The notes under the pieces are model-generated. The model had not been told where the DNA came from and ran no database searches. It saw only the letters and a program-made list of their open reading frames with translations. Positions 23,329 to 32,803 of a DNA stretch of 62,000 bases are shown here, piece after piece (the first letter of the stretch is position 1; each line of letters starts with the position of its first letter). The translations under genes and the position numbers were made by a program. This DNA is from Neocallimastix lanati (nom. inval.) (taxonomy: Eukaryota; Neocallimastigomycota; Neocallimastigomycetes; Neocallimastigales; Neocallimastigaceae), in the NCBI GenBank assembly GCA_016946835.1, contig JACVTC010000034.1:855001-917000 (forward strand), read 5' to 3'.

Positions 23329-26300
23329 AATGACAAAACAATAGCTTCATTAAATAATTTACAAAATAATACTTTTACCAAGAATACCCCAATTGATAAT
23401 AATTCCTTTAATAAAGAATCTGAAGAATCTGATTTTAGTGACACAACTGAAAGTGAGGATAATATCATTATAAATGCTATAAAAAGAAAAATGAATGATA
23501 ATAACAGCGAAAAGGAAGAAAATAATTCCAAGAAAGTACATAAAAGTTTAAAAGATAATCCACGTCCTTTCGCAACTCCTGCTTTAAGAAAGAAGAAAGA
23601 AAATGAGCTACATAATAAACCAAATAAAGTTTATAAAAATCAAATACTTCCTTCAATTTTAACTCAACCAAATATTAACAAAGAAAAACAAAAAGAAAAG
23701 GAATTAAGAAATATAACAAGAGTAAGAGAAAGTAAAGAAGAAAACAACAATTATTCATCAAAAGGAAAGAAAAAAGTTGAATCTGAAGATATACTTGTAA
23801 TCGATAATGAAATAGAAGATATAGAAATGAATAAAGATAATCAACAAAATAAAACTAATACTTTGGAAAAATTAATTTCAACAAAAACTAAAGAAACTAA
23901 TAATGAAAATACTCAGTTAGTAAAAAGGAATATCAAAATGATGAATAATAAAGAACCTTACAATATTATGGATGATTTAAATAATCTTAAATCCAGTATT
24001 ACGATAGGTCAACTCTTGAATGCATGTCCGAAAATTCGTTCACAATTAACTCAAGGTTTAAAGTTAGAAAAATCTAAAATAATTGGAACTGTAGACAATG
24101 TAATAGCACGAACTTTATTAGTGAATAACTATGATCATAGCTACATAAGTAAAAGTAATGAAGTAGCCGAAGAAGACTTAGCAATGGTTGATGCAAGTGT
24201 TGACGGAGTACTAGGAAAACTTTTAATTGATTCTTGTAGTAACCTAAGCATCGTTACTAAGCAGTATTTTGATAAATTACCTGGTGAATATGAAACAGTT
24301 GGAAAAAGTCGTGGAAGAATCCAACTAGCAACACAAGATGAAGAATACTCGGAAGGAATTATTGTTCAATTACCAGTAAAAATTAATAATTATGAATTTA
24401 ATGCGGACTTTAGAATTATTGAGAAAGAAGACTCATTTTATGATATGTTAATAAACTTTAAAACTCAAATCGATCATTGTTTATTTATTCATCCGACCTT
24501 AAACAGTTTATGTAAACTTTTGTCAGAAAGTGAATACGAAGAAATAGCTAAAATAAATAATCAATATTATGATGAAGAAAGTATAATTTGCACTATTAGA
24601 AAAGTTAAAGAAACGAATAATGAAAAGGAAATTATAAAGGAATTAACTCCAATGGAATTTATTGAGAGTGATGAATTTTTAAGTACCTTAAATAAAGATT
24701 ATAAAGAACAAATTATTAAAATTCTCAAAGAAATGATTGACATAGTTGCCACTTCAACAGAAGAACTAACTCCTTCTAAACTTTCACCACATAAGATCCG
24801 TTTGAAAGCAAATGCAAAGCCAGTAAAATTAAGAAGTTATAGGTTAACTAAATTAAAATCAGATATCTTAAAAGAAGAACTTACAAAGCTTATTAAGAAA
24901 GGATTGATAGAACCATCCTGTTCAGAATGGTCATCTCCAGTAGTACTCATTCTAAAACACAATGGAAAGTGGCGCTTGTGTATTGACTACCGAAAAGTCA
25001 ATGATATGACAGAAAAAGATTCTTATTCAGTTCCATATATAGATGAAATTTTTGATAGTCTCGGAGGATCTAAAATATTTACAACTCTTGATTTATTTTC
25101 TGGTTTTCACCAAATCTTAATGGATGAAGAAAGCGTTGAAGTAACCACTTTCACTACTAAGTTTGGAAATTATCAATTTAAGGTTATGCCTTTTGGACTT
25201 ACTGGAGCTCCCTCAACCTTCCAAAGAGAAATGAATAAAATTTTATTCCCTTTTATTGGTGAATTTGTTTATGTATTTATTGATGATGTTTTGATCTATT
25301 CAAAAAGTATCGAAGAACATTTAATTCATATTAAACAAGTATTAGAAGTATTTAAAGAAAACAAGTTAAAAATTAATATTGAAAAGTGCCATTTTCTTCA
25401 AACTGAAGTTGATGTATTAGGTCACAAACTTACTACTAAAGGATTAAGTCCCATGGAAAGTAAAATAACAGCTATTAAGAAGTGGGAAGCCCCTTCATCA
25501 ATTCATGAATTAAGATCATTTCTAGGAGCAATAGGGTATTATCGTGACTTTATCCCTAAATATGCTCAAATTACCTCACCTTTATGTAAATTATTGAAAA
25601 AGAATACTAAATATGAATGGAATAAAGAACAACAAGAAAGCTTTGAACTCCTAAAAGAAAAATTAATCAATGCACCTATTCTAAAATTTCCGTCATTTGA
25701 CAAACCTTTTATCATTAGAACTGATGCTTCGTATAATGGAATTGGTGGAGTTCTTTTACAAAAAGAAGAAGAAACCGGTAAGGAGCATCCAATACACTTT
25801 ATAAGTAGAAGTTTGAAGAAAACTGAAAAGAATTATGGTATCACAGATTTGGAAGGAACAGCTTTATTTTACTGTATGACTAAATTTAAATCTTATATTG
25901 AAGGAAATCCATTACCTACAACTATTTACACAGATCATAAACCATTAGTTGGTTTATTTAAGAATAAAGAACCTTTGAATGCAAGGCAAACAAGATGGTG
26001 TCTAACCGCTAGTATGCTTGGAATTAATATAAAATATGAATCAGGCAAAAAGAATGTGTTAGCTGATGCTCTTTCAAGAATGAAAAGTAAGGAAGAGAGA
26101 AAGATATTATTAACAAAAATTACTAATGGAAATAATGAAGAATTATTATCTAAGGTTATAAAGGAATTTATTAATGAAAAGTTTACTGTTATTGATGGTG
26201 AAGATTACTTTATCGACAATGGAAATTATAGAAAATTAATAACGGACGAAAATGAAAGGTTTAAATTAATTTTAGAAGCTCATAATATTGGCCACGAAGG

Positions 26301-27306
26301 ATATTACAAAACATATCAAAGACTTAAGAAAAACTTTTATTGGAATCATATGATTAAAGATATCAAAAGAATTGTTAGTAATTGTGAAAAATGCCAGTTA
26401 AATCGTCCTCAACCATATCCAGAACCAACCGAAAACCATCCAACTAAAGTGGAGGGTCCCTTTGTGCATTTAGGATTAGATATTATAGGACCGTTACCAA
26501 AAACAAGAAATAATAATCAATATATTATAGTAACTGTTGATTACTTTACCAAATGGGTTGAAGCCGAACCCACTGAAAACATAACTTCCTCTGATATAAT
26601 TAAATTTTTAATAAACGTTTTTGCAAGACATGGTGTGCCTCAAGTTATTACTACAGATAATGGAGTCCAATTCACTTCTGATATGACTAAAATCTTTCTT
26701 GATCTTTATGATGTTTATGTAAAATTCATAGCTACCTATCACCCTGAATCCAATGGTCTCACTGAAAACCGAAATAAAGAAATTGGAAAATTACTTCGTT
26801 TATTAGGAAGGAAAAATCAAGATTGGGATGAAGTTTTACCTTCTGCTTTATGGGCACTTCGAACTACCAAAAACACAGCTACCGGACATTCTAGTTTTGA
26901 ATTAGTATATGGAAGAGAAGACCAACAGCCTTATGATATAGCCATAAGAACAATTGAAAATGCAGGTAAATCGTATGATGAAATTTTAATGGAAAAATTT
27001 GTTCGTCATTATCAATGGACTAGAGAAGCATGCGAAAATGTGAAGAATGCTAACAAGTATTGGGCAACAAGACGAGAAGAACAAATAAGTATGAAAAAAG
27101 GAAAAGAATTAAAAGCTGGTGATCTTGTTCTTGTTAGAAACTTTAGCCGCACTAAGCTAGAACCATATTACAATGGACCATTTAAAATTTTAAAAATTCA
27201 ATTCAACACGGCAACCTTAATCGATCAGAAGACTGGAAAGCAACTCGATAGGAATGTTCACTTTAAAAATTTAGTAAAGTTTAACTCCGCTTACAGAGAA
27301 GCTTGA
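23302..27306 (+). CDS. pol: Element 1 Pol polyprotein (protease, RT, RNase H, integrase)
   Basis: The frame is open from the slip site; the first in-frame ATG is at 23491, giving 1271 residues, numbered from there. Domains: a charged Asn/Lys-rich linker; protease with LLIDSCSNLS (D247), where Cys replaces the usual Gly; reverse transcriptase with FIDD (D597/D598); RNase H with RTDAS (D745) and DHKPL; integrase with an H-x3-H...C-x2-C zinc finger (from H931) and D997, D1056, E1092 (D,D-35-E). A GPF-type C-terminal module follows (YYNGPFKI). There is no chromodomain. Domain order RT-RNase H-IN is Ty3/gypsy type. Most likely made as Gag-Pol by -1 frameshifting. The stop lies only 18 bp before the right LTR. 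Confidence 0.93.
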   Translation, partial: LLNGSRSTPNDKTIASLNNLQNNTFTKNTPIDNNSFNKESEESDFSDTTESEDNIIINAIKRKMNDNNSEKEENNSKKVHKSLKDNPRPFATPALRKKKENELHNKPNKVYKNQILPSILTQPNINKEKQKEKELRNITRVRESKEENNNYSSKGKKKVESEDILVIDNEIEDIEMNKDNQQNKTNTLEKLISTKTKETNNENTQLVKRNIKMMNNKEPYNIMDDLNNLKSSITIGQLLNACPKIRSQLTQGLKLEKSKIIGTVDNVIARTLLVNNYDHSYISKSNEVAEEDLAMVDASVDGVLGKLLIDSCSNLSIVTKQYFDKLPGEYETVGKSRGRIQLATQDEEYSEGIIVQLPVKINNYEFNADFRIIEKEDSFYDMLINFKTQIDHCLFIHPTLNSLCKLLSESEYEEIAKINNQYYDEESIICTIRKVKETNNEKEIIKELTPMEFIESDEFLSTLNKDYKEQIIKILKEMIDIVATSTEELTPSKLSPHKIRLKANAKPVKLRSYRLTKLKSDILKEELTKLIKKGLIEPSCSEWSSPVVLILKHNGKWRLCIDYRKVNDMTEKDSYSVPYIDEIFDSLGGSKIFTTLDLFSGFHQILMDEESVEVTTFTTKFGNYQFKVMPFGLTGAPSTFQREMNKILFPFIGEFVYVFIDDVLIYSKSIEEHLIHIKQVLEVFKENKLKINIEKCHFLQTEVDVLGHKLTTKGLSPMESKITAIKKWEAPSSIHELRSFLGAIGYYRDFIPKYAQITSPLCKLLKKNTKYEWNKEQQESFELLKEKLINAPILKFPSFDKPFIIRTDASYNGIGGVLLQKEEETGKEHPIHFISRSLKKTEKNYGITDLEGTALFYCMTKFKSYIEGNPLPTTIYTDHKPLVGLFKNKEPLNARQTRWCLTASMLGINIKYESGKKNVLADALSRMKSKEERKILLTKITNGNNEELLSKVIKEFINEKFTVIDGEDYFIDNGNYRKLITDENERFKLILEAHNIGHEGYYKTYQRLKKNFYWNHMIKDIKRIVSNCEKCQLNRPQPYPEPTENHPTKVEGPFVHLGLDIIGPLPKTRNNNQYIIVTVDYFTKWVEAEPTENITSSDIIKFLINVFARHGVPQVITTDNGVQFTSDMTKIFLDLYDVYVKFIATYHPESNGLTENRNKEIGKLLRLLGRKNQDWDEVLPSALWALRTTKNTATGHSSFELVYGREDQQPYDIAIRTIENAGKSYDEILMEKFVRHYQWTREACENVKNANKYWATRREEQISMKKGKELKAGDLVLVRNFSRTKLEPYYNGPFKILKIQFNTATLIDQKTGKQLDRNVHFKNLVKFNSAYREA

Positions 27307-27324
27307 GTCTTCGTCGGGGCATCT
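27307..27324 (+). other. Element 1 polypurine-tract position
   Basis: GTCTTCGTCGGGGCATCT abuts the right LTR. It has only a short G run, so as a primer for plus-strand synthesis it is weak compared with elements 2 and F. Confidence 0.4.
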
Positions 27325-27820
27325 TGATAAGAATGTACTAAATAATGCATTCTTAATTAAATCTACGATTTATTTCTAATACATTATGTGTACATTATTA
27401 TTTTTGTACTTTAATAAATTTTTAAATCCAAAGATCAAAAATTAAATCAAAAATTATATTAAACTTTATATTTTTATATTAAATCTTATATTAATAGTAA
27501 TATTTTTATATATTTAAAACTTATATTAGCAATATTAATAATAAATCTTATTTTTTTTATATTAATAATGAAAATTTATATTAATAATATTTTTATATAT
27601 TGATAATTAAAAATTTATATATTATATTTTAACTTTTTATTATAAAATTTTATATCGAAATGTTTTATTTTATATTGAAAAATATTTTATTTTATTAAAA
27701 ACCTTTATATTAGAATAGTATTTTTATTTTTATTTGAATATTTTAACAGATTGTAATAAAAATTATAGCCAATTAAATAAATTCTTATTAGTAATATTTT
27801 AGATATTTTTAAATAAATAA

Positions 27821-27874
<54 letters not shown>

Positions 27875-28172
27875 TTTTATTAATATTATAAATGTATTTT
27901 ATTTATATTGTTATAATTAAATTTTATATAATTAATTATAAAAATCAATTTAAATTTAATAGTTTTTAAAAAAAAAAATAAATAAAATGTAATTTAGTGG
28001 CAAGAACAACTTTTATGCCTTGAAAAAAAGTATAAATAGTTGTAAATTTTGCTACTAATTTTTAAATATCATCAAATAAAATCAAATAAATTTATAAATA
28101 AAAATAATAAATAAATAAATAAAATTTGTGTTTCCTTACTTTATTTTTATTTAATTCTCTAAAACCTTAACA
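27325..28172 (+). repeat. Element 1 right LTR
   Basis: 848 bp, the same length as the left LTR, with no difference seen by eye, poly-A run included. Confidence 0.93.
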
Positions 28173-28175
28173 TTG

Positions 28176-29206
28176 TGATAAATAACAAAATTATTAAATT
28201 AAAATAAATAATAAAAAAACAAATTCTTGTCTAACTTAACCCAAAAATTAATCCATTCTAAAAAAAATCCATATTTAAGAAAAATTAATTAAATAAAAAT
28301 AATTAAAATAAAATAATAATAAATTAATTAATCATTAATAATTTTAATTAAAAACTAAAATAAATTAATAAATAATATTTTTCTAAGACTACAAATAAAC
28401 AAAATAATAAACAAATTTAATAAATTATAAATAACAAATAAACAAACTTATAAACATCTCAAAATTAAAATTAACTAGTTAAATAATTTTTTAAGTTACT
28501 TTTATTTAAAATAATGATTATTTTATTTATTTTATAACTCAACTTTTATAAACAAATTGTAATTAAAATAACATTTTAAAACTCATCTTTATTAACATTT
28601 TAATTGTAAATATTGTTTAATTTAATAATAAATTATTCTTTATTTCTCTTTTATTAATTTTATTATTTTTAATGTAAATAGTTTAAAATCAAAGAAAAAT
28701 ATAAAAACATGTAAATATTTCTTATAAATTATTCTTTATTATTAATTAGTTAATAAATTATTATAAATATTTTATTAGTTTTAATAATCAATTTTTTATG
28801 ATTATTAATTATTTAATAAATTATTATAAATATTTTATTAGTTTTAATAATCAAAAGTATGATTATTAATTAGTTAATAAATTATTATAAATATTTTATT
28901 AGTTATTAATAATCAATTTTATTATTAAAATTTAAAATAAATTAGTATAAATAATAAATATTTCATTTTATTATTTTATTAGTTTTAACAATTATTTTAT
29001 TAATTTAAACAAAATTAATTATTAAATAAATAAAGATTAATATTAAAATAAAAATAAATTTTTTTAATAAAACATTTTTGTGTTTAATAATAAAACATAT
29101 TTATTTTTTTTTAAATTCCTTAAATCAATTTTTATTCAGTATTTATCCTTTTATTCACTTCTGCAAAATTTAATTTTTGTAGATTAAGAATATTAGGTAT
29201 AAATCA
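28176..29206 (+). repeat. Solo LTR H
   Basis: About 1031 bp, TGATAAATAAC...TATAAATCA, flanked by TTTG on both sides (20159-20162, on the far side of element 1, and 29207-29210). It had inserted 14 bp upstream of tRNA copy 3 before element 1 entered at its first base. It shares an ATATAAAAACATGTAAATAT-like promoter region with LTRs I and J. Confidence 0.75.
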
Positions 29207-29919
29207 TTTGAAGTATAAGTAGTATAGTCTGAACAGAAATTGTTATGTAAGTTTACCTAAAAAAAAACTTAACCCTTCAAATAAATTATTAATTAAATTA
29301 TTATATAAAATTGTTTTTCTTTATACTCATTAAAATCGTCTATATTTTAAAAAAATCATTATTTTCACAAAATTATTAATAATTATTAGTGTATTTTAAA
29401 ATAATTTTATACATAATGATTCAAGAATAATATAATTATTTAATTATTAATTATATTAATAATATTAATTTATATTTATATCTTAGTCTTTTTATCAATT
29501 TTAAATTTTAAATAACTCTTTTTTAAATAAATAATTTAAACAATAGATTTATTAATATTATTTATTTTTAAATTGTTAAATTGTTTTAACTAAATTTTTT
29601 TACTAGAAATAGAATAGTTTTTTATGTTTATATACTTTTTTTTCTTATTAAAAAGTAAAAAAAAATTAGCGAATGTAAAAAAAATTTACAATAAAACAAA
29701 TATTATCTTAAATATAAAATCTTTTTCTTCTTTTTATATTATATTTTTCTATCTTTTATAAATATATTTTAACTAATCAAAGTTTTAATATCATTTTTCA
29801 ATAATAGTAATAAAAAAAAAAAAAAAATAATAATAATAATTATATTAATAATCTTTTTATTTATATATATAAATTTTTTTATGAAAAATTGAATTAAAAT
29901 AATAATTAAAAATCAAAAA
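29207..29919 (-). repeat. Rest of tRNA unit 3 flank and spacer before copy 4
   Basis: Resumes the copy-3 flank (TTTGAAGTATAAGTAG), with the conserved 30-bp motif at 29229, then the standard AT-rich unit spacer. Confidence 0.85.
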
Positions 29920-29992
29920 TGCGAAATGTGAGGTTCGAATTCACGACCTTAAGATTATGAGACTTACGCGCTGCCGACTGCGCCAACTTCAC
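29920..29992 (-). tRNA. tRNA-Met(CAU), elongator, copy 4 (variant acceptor stem)
   Basis: Same gene with two acceptor-stem changes (5' GTGAAGT, 3' ATTTCGC), giving two G-U wobbles instead of Watson-Crick pairs, plus an altered T-stem base. Boxes A and B look usable, but the copy may be functionally weakened. Confidence 0.88.
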
Positions 29993-30006
29993 TTTCTCGA
30001 AATTTG

Positions 30007-30794
30007 TAATACAGAATGAACAAATAATACTAATTGTGCTAGAATAATATAAATTATTCTAACCTTATAGATTATTCTATTCTATATAATTGGAACTTTC
30101 CAATATTCTTCAAATATTACTAAATAGAAATCTTAAGTTAATAAATCACCAATTAACTTATAATTCCTTTTTGAATTATCGATCCGATTCCATTATAATG
30201 TATTAAAAATCTTTAGCCAAGAATATTGTCCTTACCCACTTAATATATTAATATTATATTTCTTTTGTAATATGTTATATTGAAAATAATCAAATCTATT
30301 TAATTAGTTATTAAAATTTTCGTTATCAATTTAAATTTATTTTTAATTACTAAATTTAACTAAACCACAATTAAAATATTCTGTATAATCTCTTTATTTT
30401 TATATTATATATATTAATATTAAACTATTATTAAATAATTAATAATTCAATAATATAAAACTAATATTTATAACAATAATATTATTAACTAAAATAATAA
30501 TTCAATTTCAATTTAAATGTTTTATTTATTAAAATAATTAGTAATTAGTTTATTAAGAAATAGTTAGGCTTTACAAATTTTAATTTGATAAAAAAATATA
30601 AATACATGTAATTTTTAGTGAAATAAAATATAATCAATAACTTTCTTTTTATTAAATAAATAATTATATTATTATTTTTCTTTTATAAATTTAAATAAAT
30701 AAACATTGATTTTAAAACAAATTATTTTTTTTATTGTAATTTTATTATTTGTGTTAATTATTATTATATTCCTAAAATTATATGAACCATACCA
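30007..30794 (+). repeat. Solo LTR I (probable)
   Basis: About 788 bp between two copies of TTTG (30003-30006, 30795-30798), 14 bp upstream of tRNA copy 4. It ends ...CCATACCA. The start reads TAATACAG if the duplication is TTTG, so the expected TG is shared with the flank or lost; boundaries are uncertain by about 2 bp. A GGCTTTACA / ATATAAATACATGTAA promoter-like segment resembles LTR L. Confidence 0.55.
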
Positions 30795-30798
30795 TTTG

Positions 30799-31357
30799 TG
30801 GTACGTTACTCACTAAAATAGAATAAATTATTAAAAATATAAGAAAATAAATAATTCTTTAGTTATTTTATTATAATAGGTATAAGGTTTAATTAGTATA
30901 TAAAATTATAATATTAATAAAAATAATTTTAATTAATAGATAACCAATAAGAATTAAGATAAATTATAGTATAAAAATAAGTGAAAGATAAAATACTAAC
31001 AAAAGAGGAACTTAATAATTTAATATCTTTAAAGAATATAATAGTTAGAATAGGAATTATAAAATATTTATTCGGGTGAATAAATATTTAGGATATTTTG
31101 GTTAATGTTATTATTAAAATATAAATTTAAAGATATAATAAAGTTATAATAAATTTAAATGTACTTATTTAAAGAACAAAACTTATAAATAAAATAAAGA
31201 CTTAAAAGTAACACATTATTATTTATTAAAATTTATTATTAATTTTGTGTTATAATTTTTTTATTTATTTCTTTTATTAGAATATATTATTTTATAGTTT
31301 TACAACTTGCTTTCCCCAAATCATATAAAAGGTACAATATATAAAAATAGCGTACCA
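30799..31357 (+). repeat. Element 2 left LTR
   Basis: 559 bp with a perfect 7-bp terminal inverted repeat (TGGTACG/CGTACCA). Confidence 0.93.
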
Positions 31358-31361
31358 AAAT

Positions 31362-31379
31362 TGGTGGAGAATCCGGGCG
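31362..31379 (+). other. Element 2 primer-binding site candidate
   Basis: TGGTGGAGAATCCGGGCG starts 4 bp after the LTR. It shares TGGTGGAGA with element 1, so both may use related primer tRNAs. Confidence 0.65.
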
Positions 31380-31601
31380 GAAGCAAGATAAAATAATATG
31401 AAAATAATAAGAGAAATTACTTTACTTTAATTCATTCATTTTTTTTATTTTATATATTTATAGTACAAAAGCATTTATTGTATTATTATAAAACAATTTT
31501 TATTTTTTTTGTTTCTTCATTTTTTTTTTACAAAACAATTATTATATTATAAATAAATATAACTATTTTATATTACTTTTTTTTAATAAATTCTATTTAT
31601 C

Positions 31602-32783
31602 ATGATTGACGCTGCCAAATTACAGAAAGCATTACCAAATCTCATCGACTATGGAAAAGATGTTGATGGATGGATGCATGAATTCGTCAGAGTGATGGAG
31701 CTCTACGATGTTGTGGAACCAAGAAGAATTTTTGTCTGGGCCAAAGAAGCAGTCGAAGAAGACATGCATGGGGCCTTAAACTCTTTAAAAAGTAAGAATG
31801 GAAACGAAGTTAGATATCCCAGCTTCAAAGAAATCCAAGCTGCCGTTGAGGAGTACTTGCACATCACACCTAATGATAAATGTGCAGTATTAAAATCATT
31901 AAAAATTAATAATAAAGAAACTTTAAAAAAATTTAATCATAGATACAAAATATTATATAAAGGCCTACCAAGAGAATATCAAAAACTAATTTCAATAAAG
32001 GACTATACTACTGCTATAAGTACACGGGTCTTTTCTTGTTCAAGAGTTATGACAACCGAATGCGAAACTTTATCTGAAGCTTTTAAGGTAGCTGAAGTAT
32101 CTGAAGAAGCTGAAAAAGAAATAATCAGTAATATTGGGCAAGATAATAATAAGAATAGATCTAATTTAATGTTTGTGCAAAATTTGGATAGTCCTATAAT
32201 GAATCACCCATTTTATCAGAATTTTTATGGAGAACCTTCTTATCAACATAATATAAATCAAAGTACTAATAGAAATATTTACAATAATAATTTTCGTCCA
32301 CCTTTTAGAAGGAATAACCGAAACTTTAGTAATGGTTCAAGATTTATGAACCTCAATAATAATTATAATACTAATGTCAATCAAAATATGAATAATATCA
32401 TGGATAACAACAACTATAATTATAATTATTTACCTAATAGAATACAAAATAGTAATAACTCTAATTACAATTATAAAAACAATAATATTAGTAACGATAA
32501 CAATACCAACAATATAGCTACCGCTGTTTCTCAAAATAGTAACGTATATGACAATAATAACAGTATTGATGCTAATATACTTACAACTACCATAAATAGA
32601 AATCCAGGGGTTATTCCAAATAAGGAATATAATAAAAGTTTTAATAAAGACTACCAAAATAGGAAAACTACTTGTTTCCGTTGTTTCCAAAATGGGCATA
32701 AGGCTTCAAACTGCCCCTATTCGTTCAAACAATTAGCGGAAATGGAAGAAAGGGGAATGATCAACAAATCTTTAAACCACTAA
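31602..32783 (+). CDS. gag: Element 2 Gag (nucleocapsid, CCHC)
   Basis: 393 residues. A helical capsid-like N-terminal region (about 1-185) is followed by a long Asn/Tyr-rich linker (about 195-345) and a zinc knuckle C358-x2-C361-x4-H366-x4-C371. As in element 1, exactly 22 residues follow the last Cys and the protein ends Lys-Ser-Leu-Asn-x. The two Gags are clearly related in plan but diverged in sequence. The Asn-rich linker is an AAT-type codon expansion, matching the host's microsatellite bias. The start ATG follows a T-rich leader only 244 bp long, unlike the long leader of element 1. Confidence 0.9.
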   Translation: MIDAAKLQKALPNLIDYGKDVDGWMHEFVRVMELYDVVEPRRIFVWAKEAVEEDMHGALNSLKSKNGNEVRYPSFKEIQAAVEEYLHITPNDKCAVLKSLKINNKETLKKFNHRYKILYKGLPREYQKLISIKDYTTAISTRVFSCSRVMTTECETLSEAFKVAEVSEEAEKEIISNIGQDNNKNRSNLMFVQNLDSPIMNHPFYQNFYGEPSYQHNINQSTNRNIYNNNFRPPFRRNNRNFSNGSRFMNLNNNYNTNVNQNMNNIMDNNNYNYNYLPNRIQNSNNSNYNYKNNNISNDNNTNNIATAVSQNSNVYDNNNSIDANILTTTINRNPGVIPNKEYNKSFNKDYQNRKTTCFRCFQNGHKASNCPYSFKQLAEMEERGMINKSLNH

Positions 32784-32803
32784 ATGGGAGAAGGATAACT
32801 TCC
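32771..32803 (+). promoter_or_regulatory. Programmed -1 frameshift signal, element 2
   Basis: UUUAAAC at 32771-32777 in phase U-UUA-AAC; gag stop at 32781. An 8-nt spacer is followed by GGGAG (32786-32790) pairing with CUUCC (32799-32803, one G-U pair) around an 8-nt loop. The -1 frame is open through to the pol ATG at 32822. Confidence 0.8.

Larger units (their letters stand above)
20164..28172 (+). mobile_element. Element 1: full-length Ty3-type LTR retrotransposon
   Basis: 8009 bp with two 848-bp LTRs that look identical by eye, TGATAAG...CTTAACA ends, and a 4-bp duplication TTGT (20160-20163 and 28173-28176). Order: LTR, primer site, 1.4 kb structured leader, gag, -1 frame pol, short purine tract, LTR. 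All frames are open. It sits 15 bp from the 5' end of tRNA copy 3 and one base inside solo LTR H. Identical LTRs and intact frames suggest a very young, possibly active copy. Confidence 0.93.
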
